A stretch of DNA of 64,000 bases, from the NCBI GenBank assembly GCA_030737875.1, contig CM060915.1, positions 901,162,177 through 901,226,176 on the forward strand, in the 5' to 3' direction. Position 1 is the stretch's first letter; each line of letters begins with the position of its first letter. This document shows positions 9,597 to 21,080 of the stretch, one piece after another. Under the pieces are notes generated by a model. It was not told the origin of the DNA, did no database searches, and worked only from the letters and a program-made list of their open reading frames with translations. The stretch comes from Allium sativum (taxonomy: Eukaryota; Streptophyta; Magnoliopsida; Asparagales; Amaryllidaceae). Both the position numbers and the translations under genes were made by a program.

Positions 9597-9805
9597 CCCG
9601 AGGTTGGATTGAGTTGTGATGTAAACCTGCCCGGAACCGCCCGGCTGTCCAGTAGTCACAACAATACCTATCCAATGTGGGTGGTTAAATACAGAGCCCA
9701 ATAAGGACCCGAGGTTAGACTGAGTTGTGGCGTAAGACTGCCCGGACCCAACCGGCAACAGGCAGCCACAACAATACCTGTCTAATGTGAGAGGTCAAGG
9801 CTTTA
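9597..9805 (+). ncRNA. Paired covarying hairpins in TE3 5' LTR
   Basis: Hairpin 1 pairs TTGTGA with TCACAA around TGCCCGGAACCGCCCGGC. Hairpin 2 pairs TTGTGGC with GCCACAA around TGCCCGGACCCAACCGGCA. The stems differ from those of TE2 on both sides, yet pairing is kept. The same pair is at about 18775-18975 in the 3' LTR. Confidence 0.6.
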
Positions 9806-10917
9806 ATAAGACAATTAAGGCTGAGTCAGGATTGATAGGATTAAGTGAATTAAGACTTAATCAAAATGGAACATGCTAAACTAAACATACTGATTGGGGG
9901 TTAGGTTTATAAAACACTTAACCAACTTAGCATGTTGGCTAGAAATAGAAAAACCTAGTAGCGGGGGACCCTTTTCAGCAGTAACCCTACAAGGTATCAT
10001 GATACCCTGAAACTAGGCAGGGTGGGGCACGATTACTGGGCTGACTGTAAGAGGTCAAATCGACGGCGGTGGTGCAGCAGTGTAGGTTCTAACGGGGTGC
10101 GGGCGTGCGCACACTCCGGCACAGAAAAATAAGGCACTGGGCACCAGTAGCATACCTGTGCATTCTAGGATTGTGTCGGGCCGCCACCATGGGACTTGAT
10201 ACACCCCAAGGTGGGACCAGCATAGTTAACTACAACAACGGGGGCCGTAAGACACATGTAACTATACGAGTAGGAGCCGATCATCAGAAATGGATCACTT
10301 CACCCTGATTATGGGGTGCCTGTTGGGAACTAGTTTATATGGGTACAGAGATTAATATGGGGTACGATAGTATTCGACCCTAGACCACTTAACTTAGTTT
10401 ATAATGCTTTCCCATTTCTAGTTTATACTTATCATACCCAGTTCTTTATTCATAGACTGAATAGTCCTAGACTTACTCAAGCTTTATGTCTGACTCTACT
10501 TTTCTTTCGTCTTCTTTTCTTCTGTCCCCCCCCCCCAGGTCCACAGGGAGGGAATACCGCAGCTTAACCAGCCTTCATATCCAGCTTAAAGAGAAAGAAT
10601 GTATTGCTTGGATCTTTTCGTTTCGGACTATGGCTTTGGACAGCAATTATGGGACTTTTGTAGTTTATTTATGTTTTCTTTATGCTTCTTTAAATAATGT
10701 AATCAAGACAGTTATGATTTTGGAAGTATTGTAAGACAATTATGGCATGGTTTGTGTAACACGTATTTTGATGAAATAAAAGTTGTTGTTTTCCGCTGTT
10801 CAAAAATATGTGTTCTTATATCTGTCTTGTATATCTGTGACTTATACTTATAAAACCTCCACCAAAATTAGGGCATTCCCTTTGAGAGTGACCCTAACGG
10901 AGGTGGGGTGTTTCACT

Positions 10918-10929
10918 TGGTATCAGAGC
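10918..10929 (+). other. TE3 primer binding site
   Basis: TGGTATCAGAGC, two bases after the 5' LTR end. It is complementary to the initiator Met tRNA 3' end and primes minus-strand DNA synthesis. Confidence 0.95.
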
Positions 10930-11103
10930 ATAGGTTTACCGGATAAGATAAAAAGTTTTGAAAATTTATTTTTCAAAAAGAAATTTAAAGAAGCATTTTT
11001 AAAAGATAAAATATTATTTTATTTTAAAAAGGCAAAGTCCCCCCTGAAAGCCATAGGTACTATCTCTTATCCTTCGTTTTGAATCTATCCTTTTTGTTTC
11101 AGC

Positions 11104-12297
11104 ATGTCCGAAGAACTTAACTTGCCAGAGGGTGTACCAATACCTGGTTGGTTTAGACGGTTCTTAGAAGCAAGGGCCACTCAGCCAGGTCCTACCGTTC
11201 CTCCTCCCCCAGCTGCAGGAAATCATCCAGCTGCAGCAGCACCTCTTCCTCCACCTCCTCCGCGGGGAAACACCTTTGCTAAGATATGTAAATATTTTAA
11301 AGCTATGAGAGGAAAGGATTTTCATGGAACTGAGTCCTTCGTGGCAGCTAGAAATTGGCTGAAAGAAACCGAGGACTTATTCATCATCTTTGAGGTAGAA
11401 GATAGACAGAAAGTACAACTGGCAGTATGGCTACTTAAAGGCGAGGCTTCCTACTGGTGGGAAGTCACTAATGCAGAAAGACCAGTGGAAACATGGGAGG
11501 ACTTTAGGGCAAGGTTTGTGGCTAAATTTCTCTCAGATGCGGAAAGGAGTTTGCAGTTGGAAAAATTCTTATTTCTTAAGCAAGGGAACCAGACAGTCAA
11601 AGAGTATGTTAATCAGTTCGATGAGCTGGCTAGGTTCGGACTGGACCTAGTCAACACCCCGCAAAAGAAGGCTCTTCGTTTTGTCAAAGGGTTGAATGAG
11701 CCATTACACAGTTTGGCCATGACCCATATACCCATGGGAGCTACGTATGAAAGGTTGGTACAGATGGCGTTGCTGAACGAAGAGGATAAGGGCAAGAAGG
11801 AGACAAAGGCAGAAAACTCTCAAGGGAAGAAAGAGGGTTTGCAGCCTAAGAAGACAGACTTTAAGAAGGGCGGGAAAGGCAACAAAGAGAAGAGGAAGTG
11901 TAATTTTTGTGGCAAAGTGGGGCACTTAGTAAAAGATTGCTGGAAAAAGAAGGCCAAGATGAATGGTGGGTGCTTTTCTTGCGGTGAGACAGGCCACATG
12001 GCTAAGGACTACCCAAAGAAACGAGGACAGGGGCAGAGGGCTGGATCCACCTCAGGGGCACAAGTTCATGTGCTAGAGGCGCCACCTCTGCAACAGCGAG
12101 GTATAAATACTTCTGTAGAAAGTGTAGTTTATCTTTATGATCACCCCGTGCGCACTTTATTTGATTCTAGCGCATCACACTTCTTTATCTCGTCTGCTTT
12201 AGTAGAATCTCTGCACCTAAAAACTAGTATGGTAGAGGACCCCTTAATTGTTTCAAACCCAATTGGGGGCCCAGCTCATTTGTCTATGATCTGTTAG
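11104..12297 (+). pseudogene. gag: TE3 gag and protease N-part (ends at premature stop)
   Basis: This segment of 397 codons starts at an ATG whose next residues (LNLPEGVPIPGWFRR) are conserved in TE1, TE2 and TE6. A Pro/Ala-rich linker follows, then the gag capsid domain ([37 protein letters not shown]). Two CCHC knuckles come next: CNFCGKVGHLVKDC at residues 266-279 is complete, and CFSCGETGHMAKDY at 290-303 has lost its last Cys. The protease motif appears as DSSAS at residue 354 instead of the usual DSGAS. A TAG at 12295-12297 cuts the frame inside the protease, and the next segment continues in the same frame, so gag-pol was one fused ORF. Confidence 0.92.
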
Positions 12298-12300
12298 GGA

Positions 12301-13146
12301 TTGAAAATTTCTATTCTAAGCGTAGAATTTAAATGTAGTGCCTTTGTTTTGGGCTTTTCGGGATATGGTTTGATTTTGGGCATGGATTGGCTATCCAGTA
12401 ATGGGGCCATCCTTGATTGTGAAAAAAGGGTTGTTAGGCTCCTGACCCAGCTCGGTAACACTTTGGAAATTACTTGTAATCCCTCGTATGCGGTTATGCT
12501 TAGTTATCTTGAATCGCTAGATGCCTCCGTTGAAAATTTGCAGTCGGTTAGAGTGGTCCGGGAATATCCGGATGTCTTCGAAGAGGTGAAGGGCTTGCCT
12601 CCGAAGCGGGAGATAGACTTCCGCATATATCTTGTAGATAATGCAAAGCCCGTTGCATTGCCCGTTAGACACATGGCTCCACGGGAAAGGAAAGAGCTCA
12701 GTAAACAGATTAAAGAGCTTCTAGAAAAGGGGTTCATTAGGAGAAGCATTTCAGAATGGGGCGCTCCAGTGGTGTTCGCTACAAAGGCGGATGGTTCACT
12801 CCGTCTATGTGTTGACTATAGGGAGCTCAACAAGCTAACGAAAAAGAATAGGCACCCTCTCCCCAGAATTGACGATTTGTTTGATCAGCTTGTAGGAGCG
12901 TCTGTTTTCTCCCAACTCGATTTAGCGACCAGTTTTCATCAGCTAAGGGTGGCTAAAGATAGTATCGATAAAACGGCATTCAGAACCCCAGACGGCTTCT
13001 TTGAATGGCTTGTCATGCCTTTCGGCTTGACAAATGCACCTGCTTACTTCGTGGACCTGATGAGTAGGGTATTCAGTGATTTCCTCAATAAGTTCGTAGT
13101 GGTCTTCGTAGACGATATCCTTATCTTCTCAAAGAATGAAGAGTAA
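12301..13146 (+). pseudogene. pol: TE3 protease C-part and reverse transcriptase
   Basis: Same frame as the gag segment. It carries the protease end ([11 protein letters not shown]) and then [69 protein letters not shown] and the catalytic FVDD at residues about 269-272 (13105-13116). It ends at TAA (13144-13146), in a place where TE2 and TE6 have Glu. RT copies element RNA into DNA in virus-like particles. The start shown is only the first ATG after the stop, not a real start. Confidence 0.92.
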
Positions 13147-13794
13147 CATGCTCAGCACTTGAGGGCAATCATGGAAACTCTGCGAGTCCATCAGCTAAAA
13201 GCCAAATTCTCCAAATGCCACTTTTGGAGAGAAGAAGTGAGGTTCCTTGGGCACATAGTATCCAAACAAGGGTTAGCAGTGGACCCTGCTAAGGTAGTGG
13301 CGGTACAGGATTGGAAGACACCAAGGAATGCAACTGAGGTCCGAAGTTTTCTAGGACTAGCAGGTTTCTATCGAAAGTTCATAAAGGATTTTGCGAAAAT
13401 CTCAGCTCCGCTCACAAAGTTGACCAAGAATAATCTAGTGTTCAATTGGGACTTGGATTGCGAGTTTGCTTTCCAGCGACTGAAAAGGGCTCTTACAACA
13501 GCCCCAGTTTTGACGTTGCCAGATGGAAGCAAGATGTTCACCGTTCATACAGATGCATGTGGGACAGGGTTAGGCGCCGTCTTAATGCAAGAAGGAAGGG
13601 TAGTAGCTTATGGCGGGAGACAATTGAAAGTGCATGAAAAGAACTACACGACCCACGATCTTGAGTTAGCCGCCATCATCTTTGCACTCAAGTCTTGGCG
13701 ACACTATCTCCTAGGTGAGAAGTTTGAACTTTACACTGACCATAAATCGTTGAAATATCTTTTCTCGCAGAAAGATCTTAACTTGAGGCAATAG
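13147..13794 (+). pseudogene. pol: TE3 RT connection domain and RNase H
   Basis: Same frame. RT thumb/connection ([35 protein letters not shown]) is followed by a Ty3-type RNase H with [29 protein letters not shown] and [10 protein letters not shown]. It ends at TAG (13792-13794) at a Gln position, which is the change expected from C to T. Confidence 0.92.
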
Positions 13795-14955
13795 AGGTGG
13801 ATGGAGTTTCTTGCCTCGTATGATTTCGAGATCTCCTATACTTCGGGCAAAGGCAACGTAGTGGCAGAAGCGTTGAGCCGAAAGAAACTGACCCTAAGCC
13901 CGCTGTTTGTTGAAAGACAAAGCCTAGAGTTTATAGCCAGCTTCGACTTTAGGCCTTCCTCCTATTTTGTACCAGGCTTGCTAGCATCTCTCGAAGTACG
14001 CCCGACTTTAGTGGACTCGATAGGGACAACACAACGCGAGGACTCTCAGCTTGTGGAGACGATTGATAGGCTAATTAGGGGTGAGACTTCAAGTCACCTC
14101 AACAGATACTCCATCGACGATAAGGGTTGGTTAAGGCGAGACAGAAGACTATGCGTCCCACAGACAAGGGATTTAGTAAAGAAGGTTCTCGAAGAAGCAC
14201 ATCACTCCAAGATGACGATACACCCAGGCGGCGATAAAATGTACAAGGACATAAAAAGAACTTTCTTTTGGAACGACATGAAGAAGGACGTGGCAGAATT
14301 CGTCTCTAAGTGTATGGTGTGCCAACAGGTTAAGGCGGAACAGAAAAAGCCTGGCGGTCTGCTACATCCTCTAGAGGTCCCACAGTGGAAGTGGGATAGC
14401 ATCTCAATGGACTTCATCGATGGGCTGCTTAGGTCTAGGAGAGGCAACACTAGCATCTGGGTAATAGTGGATAGGCTTACTAAAAGCGCCCACTTTTTAC
14501 CTGTCAAAAGTAAAAGAACTGCCTCATCCCTAGCATCTCTTTACCTCAAGGAAATCGTTCGACTCCATGGAATACCATCCAGCATTGTTAGCGACCGAGA
14601 CCCTATCTTCACCAGTCAGTTTTGGCGGAGTCTGCAAGAAGCGGTAGGCACACAGTTATGCTTGAGCACAGCCTATCATCCCCAAACCGACGGCCAAACA
14701 GAAAGAGTGAACAGAGTTTTGGAGGACCTTTTAAGACTGTGCATCCTTGACTTCGGAAGGACGTGGGAAGACCATCTTCCTTTGGTGGAATTTGCCTACA
14801 ACAACAGCTATCAAGCAACCATCGGAATGGCGCCCTTCGAAGCTTTATATGGAAGACCGTGCCGATCGCCCACTTGTTGTTGGGAGTCTACTGATAAGCT
14901 CATACTTGGACCAGATATGATCCGAGAGACTTCAGAAAAAGTAGACTTAATATGA
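13795..14955 (+). pseudogene. pol: TE3 integrase (zinc and catalytic domains)
   Basis: Same frame. GNVVAEALSR closes RNase H. The integrase zinc domain has paired His ([10 protein letters not shown]) and KCMVC. The catalytic triad is Asp at 14410 (SMDFIDG), Asp at 14593 (VSDRDPIF) and Glu at 14701 (TERVNRV). The last two are 35 residues apart, the D,D35E spacing. The segment ends at TGA (14953-14955) where relatives have Arg (CGA), a CpG transition. Integrase inserts the cDNA and makes the 5-bp target duplications seen here. Confidence 0.93.
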
Positions 14956-15552
14956 AGAAGGATGAAGACGGCCCAAGACAGACAAAAGTCCTACGCCGAC
15001 AAGAGGAGGACCGACCTTGAATTTGAGGTTGGGAACAGAGTTTTTCTTAAGGTATCTCCGCTAAGGAACATTGTTCATTTTGGAACCACAGGAAAGCTAG
15101 CACCAAGGTTCGTAGGGCCATTCCCTATCATTGAGAAAATTGGGAAAATGGCCTATAGATTAAAGCTACCCGAAAAATTGGCCGGAGTTCACAATGTCTT
15201 TCACGTTTCACATCTCCGAAAATGTCTACATGAGTCTGCTGAAGTGGTAGAGCCAAATATCCTAGAAGAAGCTGAAGTGGAACGCGAAGCAACCGTAAGG
15301 AAAGTTCCAACCCGCATATTAGGAACGAAAGTGAAGAAGCTACGCAACCGCAAAGTCAAGCTCGTCAAAGTTCAGTGGAGCGACGCCGAGGGAGATGCAA
15401 CTTAGGAAACTGAAGCTAGAATACGCGCTGCCTACCCTTTTCTTTTCGAGGGTACATCTTTGATCTTTCCTTTTTCCTTAAGTTGCGCTTTTATCTATCT
15501 TTGTAGGTATATCTCCTCGACCTTATCTTTTAGGAAGAAACCCTTTGGATGA
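14956..15552 (+). pseudogene. pol: TE3 integrase C-terminus and chromodomain-like tail
   Basis: Same frame. It has the GPF module (RFVGPFPI), the HNVFHVSHLRK motif and a chromodomain-like end: VKVQWSD, then a TAG (15403-15405) replacing the conserved Trp of the ATWETE motif, then IRAAYPFLFEG. The frame then runs to a TGA at 15550. In chromoviruses this tail guides insertion into heterochromatin. No further gene follows, so there is no envelope-like ORF. Confidence 0.9.
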
Positions 15553-16023
15553 AAACATGTAATTGAAACATGTTATGGATGATGATTGCAAGTGGTTGCA
15601 AGTGATTGCTAGTGGTTGCTCGTGGTTGCATATACACACACAATCTAGGTTTTAGATCGGCTCAATCACTTCATATTGCATATGCATATATGTTTGCATT
15701 CGTATATGGTTGAACTTTAATATGTTGTCATATGGATGTTGCATTTGTATGAATGATTGTGCACTCATGTAGAATCATGAATAGGAGGATTTGCATACAT
15801 AATGGATTCATAGCACTTACATAATTCGCATTAAGGAGGTCAACTGAATCAGTAGACCGCCTGATTTTGCATTAGATAAGTACATGTACACACACTTCGC
15901 ATATTATCATGAAGCATTAGAAGTCTTTTAAGGACAATGGATGCTCGTGCTTGATGGATGAGTAGATGCATGTTTGGATGTACATTCTTCCTGAACTTGA
16001 AGATTTCGGGACGAAATCCTTTT
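15553..16023 (+). other. TE3 3' untranslated region with hairpin
   Basis: Non-coding segment between pol and the polypurine tract. At 15835-15861 an imperfect hairpin pairs GGAGGTC with GACCGCC and CTG with CAG. The same position in TE2 and TE6 has a hairpin with compensating changes. Confidence 0.6.
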
Positions 16024-16035
16024 AAGTGGGGGAGA
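16024..16035 (+). other. TE3 polypurine tract
   Basis: AAGTGGGGGAGA, one base before the TG of the 3' LTR, is the plus-strand DNA primer site. Confidence 0.92.
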
Positions 16036-16036
16036 A

Positions 16037-19000
16037 TGTAACACCCCGTGTATTTTATAACAGTGAAATTCACAAATTAAAATATAGTAAATCTCAAATC
16101 AAATTATTAAGGGAAACGGGATATGCCATTGCGTTCGTCTCGAAAAAATACGCGAAATATAGTCCGAGTTTTCGAAAAACGGAGCCCGTATGACCAAATT
16201 ATGGCCCGATGAAGTTTCAGAAAATTCAAATTTCGAAACAGATTTGAATTTCAGCCCAATCAGAGTAGGCGGGAAAATTCCCGCCCAAACCCACCTGGTC
16301 GACCTGGGGGTCGACCCTAGGGTCGACCTGCCAGGCCAGGTCGACCTGGGAGTCGACCTAGGTGTCGATCTGCCCCAGGCAGGTCGACAGGGGAGTCGAC
16401 CTGGCCCCTGAGCCAGGTCGAACCCAGCCCACCCTGGCTGGCCTGGTCTGTGTTTAGTTGATTTTCTGAGCCTTGCCTTGTCACTAGGGCTAGGTGTCAG
16501 CTCCTGGTTGGTCTCTCCTTTGAACGAACGGCTATTATTGAACCAAGCTTCATCGGCAGTCTAAATCAACTCACAAACTCTATAAAAAGGACCTAAGACT
16601 AACCCTAATTCACATAAACTAAAATGGAGATGAGACCGTCATGCTGCTGAGGAGAGACTGAGGGTAGCCGTCAGAAATAGGGAGACAATTAGGAGATAAA
16701 TCAAAAGCTTAAAGTAACGTTAATCAAATCAAAGCAACGCCTACAACAAAGGATAGCATCTCCAAATTCAGAATTCAGATTCCTGAATTGAAGATTCGTC
16801 ATACGTTGTAAGTAGAGTGCTATTTCGATATGAATTAAATAATTGTGTTGATTTGTGTAAAGTAAGAAATGGAATTGTGGCGATAATAATCTATATTTGT
16901 ACGTTGCTTTGATGCTAAACGATTTGGGAATATTACGGTATACGATTGGATATTTGCAAGTATGCGATTTGCGTTGGAAGTTAACAACGAAACGGAATTG
17001 TGGCAATAATAACCTATATTTGTATGTTATTTTGATTCTAAACGATTTGGCAATGCTCTGGTATACGATTGGATTCATACAAGTATATGGTTTATGTTGA
17101 CAACCACATGTTGTGGAATTTTAATTGGGATTCATGCAAGCATATGATTCATATTGAAAACCACATGTTTGTGGTAGTTATTTACAACACCCATTTGATA
17201 ATTGCAAGTATATGATTCATGTTGAAAATAACAACTATGTGTTGTAATAGTTTGTTTGAAATTCATGCAAGTATATAATTTATTGTTATGCCAACATGAT
17301 GTATAATTCTATGGTCATCTTTAGTGTAATTTGGTCCATCTGAGTATTATGATTCATATGAAGTTATGTTGGAATTGGCATTATAGTTCAAGTATAAAAA
17401 TCATGCTGTTGTGATAGTGACAAAAGCAAGCATCTTTGTGAACTTGTATTAATTTTATGAACATGACTAAACTATGTTTGTTATTATGCCCAATTGAAAA
17501 ACATGTTTTTAGGCTTATGTTGTTATCATAATCATATAATAATATATGTGACACGTAAGTTACATTAGAATTACATTCCACTTGCAAGTTTACATAGATA
17601 GAATAAAAACCATGATTTAAGTTTAGGTATGTTTATGCTATAATTCTATAAATGGATTAAAAACCATGATTCATATAAGAATTAGGTTGGGGTAATTCTA
17701 GTTGAACCATACTTTTGTATTAGTGACAAAAGTAAGTACCTTTTTGTTAGCATGTAGCGATTTTATGAACATGATTAGTTTATATTATGCCTAAATAAAA
17801 ATATAGGCTTATATTTCTAGTCAAGACCATGTGCCAATAATAATGATATCTAATTTAGTTAGATTCTTAATTTCAAGTTTACATGGTTAGTTGAACCTAT
17901 GATTCATGTTTAAGTTTTGTTTATGCCATAATCATATGAATAGAATGATTCATGTTTGAGTATTGTTTATGCCACAATCATATGAATGGAATGATTCATG
18001 TTTAAGTATTGTTTATGCCATAGTCATATGAATAGAATAATTCATGTTTAAGTATTGTTTATGCCATAATCATATGAATAGAATAATTCATGTTTAAGTA
18101 TTGTTTATGCCATAATCATATGAATAGAATAATTCATGTTTAGGTATTGTTTATGCCATAATCATATGAATAAATGATTCACGTTTAAGCACTGTTTATG
18201 CCATAATCATATGAATAGAGTGATTCATGTTTTAGTATCGTCTATGCATTAACCATATGAATAGAATGATTCATGTTTAAGTATTGTCTATACCATAATT
18301 ATATGAATAGAATGATTCATGTTTAAGTATTGTTTATGCTATGATTATATGGATAAAATGATTCATGTTAAGCCATGATTATATGATGTTACAATTGCAA
18401 GTTCACATTTGCCTACTTTATGTTAATTGAATCGTTCGTTGCAAGTTCATGCGTTCACACTCCCCTGTTTCATGTTACCTGATAAACACCATGTTATAAG
18501 CCTCCCCTTTTCATATGGCGAAATTGGGTTTAAGTATTAAACCCAACACACCTTACATTGGAGCGAACGTATAAAACGGGGGTAATGACATTTGGGCTAA
18601 AATATAGAACATATGTGTTGGCATGTTTGACGCATGCCAACAACCTTGTAAAACAATTAAGTGGAATAAATAAATCTTAATCAATAAAGATGAATTTGAA
18701 TAATGGGCCGCAAATATTTACATATAAAAAGAAAAGAGACAAAGTATGTAAATGTAGAAAATACAATGTGTTTAACCCGAGGTTGGATTGAGTTGTGATG
18801 TAAACCTGCCCGGAACCGCCCGGCTGTCCAGTAGTCACAACAATACCTATCCAATGTGGGTGGTTAAATACAGAGCCCAATAAGGACCCGAGGTTAGACT
18901 GAGTTGTGGCGTAAGACTGCCCGGACCCAACCGGCAACAGGCAGCCACAACAATACCTGTCTAGTGTGTGAGGTCAAGGCTTTAATAAGACAATTAAGGC

Positions 19001-20091
19001 TGAGTCAGGATTGATAGGATTAAGTGAATTAAGACTTAATCAAAATGGAACATGCTAAACTAAACAGACTGATTGGGGGTTAGGTTTATAAAACACTTAA
19101 CCAACTTAGCATGTTGGCTAGAAATAGAAAAACCTAGTAGCGGGGGACCCTTTTCAGCAGTAACCCTACAAGGTATCATGATACCCTGAAACTAGGCAGG
19201 GTGGGGCACGATTACTGGCTGACTGTAAGAGGTCAAATCGATGGCGGTGGTGAAGCAGTGTAGGTTCTAACGGGGTGCGGGCGTGCACACACTCCGGCGC
19301 AGAAAAATAAGGCACTGGGCACCAGTAGCATACCTATGCATTCTAGGATTGTGTCGGGCTGCCACCATGGGACTTGATACACCCCATGGTGGGACCAGCA
19401 TAGGTAACTACAACAACGGGGGCCGTAAGACACATGTAACTATACGAGTAGGAGCCGATCATCAGAAATGGATCACTTCACCCTGATTATGGGGTGCCTG
19501 TTGGGAACTAGTTTATATGGGTACAGAGATTAATATGGGGTACGATAGTATTCGACCCTAGACCACTTAACTTAGTTTATAATGCTTTCCCATTTCTAGT
19601 TCATACTTATCATACCCAGTTCTTTATTCATAGACTGAATAGTCCTAGACTTACTCAACCTTTATGTCTGAGTCTACTTTTCTTTCGTCTTCTTTTCTTC
19701 CGTTTCCCCCCCAGGTCCACAGGGAGGGAATACCGCAGCTTCACCAGCCTTCATATCCAGCTTAAAGAGAAAGAATGTATTGCTTGGATCTTTTCGTTTC
19801 GGACTATGGCTTTGGACAACAATTATGGGACTTTTGCAGTTTATTTATGTTTTCTTTATGCTTCTTTAAATAATGTAATCAAGACAGTTATGATTTTGGA
19901 AGTATTGTAAGACAATTATGGCATGGTTTATGTAACACGTATTTTGATGAAATAAAAGTTGTTGTTTTCCGCTATTCAAAAATATGTGTTCTTATATCTG
20001 TTTTGCACATCTGTGACTTATACTTATAAAACCTCCACCAAAATTAGGGCATTCCCTTTGAGAGTGACCCTAACGGAGGTGGGGTGTTTCA
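16037..20091 (+). repeat. TE3 3' LTR (4055 bp)
   Basis: Near-copy of 6838-10915, with GTCGAC array 16288-16402, TATA 16581-16588, donor GTAAGT 16808, minisatellite 17899-18384, hairpins 18775-18975 and acceptor AG at about 19714. It ends GTGTTTCA at 20091, followed by CTAGT. The poly-C run is shorter than in the 5' LTR. Confidence 0.95.
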
Positions 20092-20689
20092 CTAGTACCG
20101 TTAGTGCAGTAAACCTTGTATATGCGATGCCACCCTTATCTTGTTACCTTTTATTATCATGCCAGCGCAGTTATTATCTTTATGTTTAATCTCAGTTTCT
20201 CATGTCCAGTTAACTTTATTAGTTTTTATGCTGATAGTCACTAGGGCTTACCAGTCTTTTTGACTGACCCGTTTTCTTCCACCTCTTTTTCTTTCGTTTC
20301 CCCCCCCCCCAAGGTTCTCAGGGAGGAAACCCCAGCTCTTAGCTTGGACTTTGCTTGCTTTCTGATAGCTCATGTACGGTTTGGTCTTGAGCTATGCTAT
20401 GGCTGCACTCATGCTCTTTTTGGGGAATAATATTGGACTTATGTTGTTTTAAGTACTTTGCTTCTTTAGAACTTGATGTAATGAAATAATGACTTGGTAT
20501 TTTGATGTAAGAGGTTTTGACTCTATTTTCCACGTAATGAGATTTGGTTAAATTTATATCCGTTGCTTTATATACTCTGTTAATTTATGTTCTGTCTTGT
20601 GTTATCTCTGTGCCTATTTACTAGATAATACCCCTCCAAAACTAGTGCATTCCCTTAGTGAGTGACCCTAGCAGAGGTAGGGTGTTACA
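20092..20689 (+). repeat. TE2 LTR 1, right part (after TE3)
   Basis: Starts with the CTAGT copy of the TE3 target duplication, then matches the uninterrupted LTR from 27925 on. It includes the pyrimidine/poly-C tract with AG at 20311-20313 and ends GGTGTTACA at 20689. Together with 4748-6837 it makes a 2.68-kb LTR. Confidence 0.93.
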
Positions 20690-20691
20690 TT

Positions 20692-20703
20692 TGGTATCAG
20701 AGC
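20692..20703 (+). other. TE2 primer binding site, internal region 1
   Basis: TGGTATCAGAGC, two bases after LTR 1. It is complementary to initiator Met tRNA. Confidence 0.95.
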
Positions 20704-20880
20704 GGAAGGTTACCAGACTAGGCAAAAGTTTTAAAAACTTTCTGAAAATTATTTTCAAAACCATTTATAAAGAAGCATTTTTCAAGAAAAGTTCTATTTT
20801 TAAGAAAAGGCTATTCCCCAAAAAGCCATTAGCACTTTCCTTGTTTCCTCGTTTGAATCTTTTTCTTTTCGTTTTTCAGC

Positions 20881-21080
20881 ATGGCCGATCTTAACCTTCC
20901 CGAGGGAGTACCCATACCCGGATGGTTCTGAAGGTACTTGGAAGCTAGGGCCAACGATGCGGGCCCGACAGACATCCCTCCTCCTCCTCCTCCAGTAGCC
21001 GCGGTTCCTCCTCCTCCTCCCGGCACCGCCTTCGCCAAAATATGCAAAGACTTTATAGGAATGGGCGGCAAGAGCTTCTT
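20881..21080 (+). pseudogene. gag: TE2 copy 1 gag N-terminus, with stop and frameshift
   Basis: ATG at 20881 opens the conserved gag start (MADLNLPEGVPIPG). A TGA at 20929-20931 replaces an Arg codon (CGA), and a single-base loss near 21077, seen by comparison with copy 2 at about 28912, moves the rest of gag into another frame. The Pro-rich linker and AFAKICKDF motif lie between. Confidence 0.9.

Larger units (their letters stand above)
6838..10915 (+). repeat. TE3 5' LTR (4078 bp)
   Basis: Starts TGTAACACCCCGTG and ends GGTGGGGTGTTTCA. It contains the GTCGAC array (7097-7225), TATAAAAA at 7406-7413, a candidate splice donor TTGTAAGT at 7633, a 46-bp minisatellite (8720-9205), two hairpins (9597-9690 and 9708-9805), a pyrimidine/poly-C tract with AG at 10538 (candidate acceptor) and AATAAAA near 10775 as a possible poly(A) signal. 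Confidence 0.95.
6838..20091 (+). mobile_element. TE3: full-length Ty3/Gypsy chromovirus with 4-kb LTRs
   Basis: A 13.25-kb element: LTR (6838-10915), primer site, gag-pol (11104-15552), polypurine tract, LTR (16037-20091). It is flanked by CTAGT on both sides (6833-6837 and 20092-20096), and TE2 LTR sequence continues across the joint exactly as in the uninterrupted LTR at 27925. The LTRs are close to identical by eye apart from point changes and a short indel in the GTCGAC array, so it is younger than TE2. All coding is broken by in-frame stops but not by frameshifts. Confidence 0.95.
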
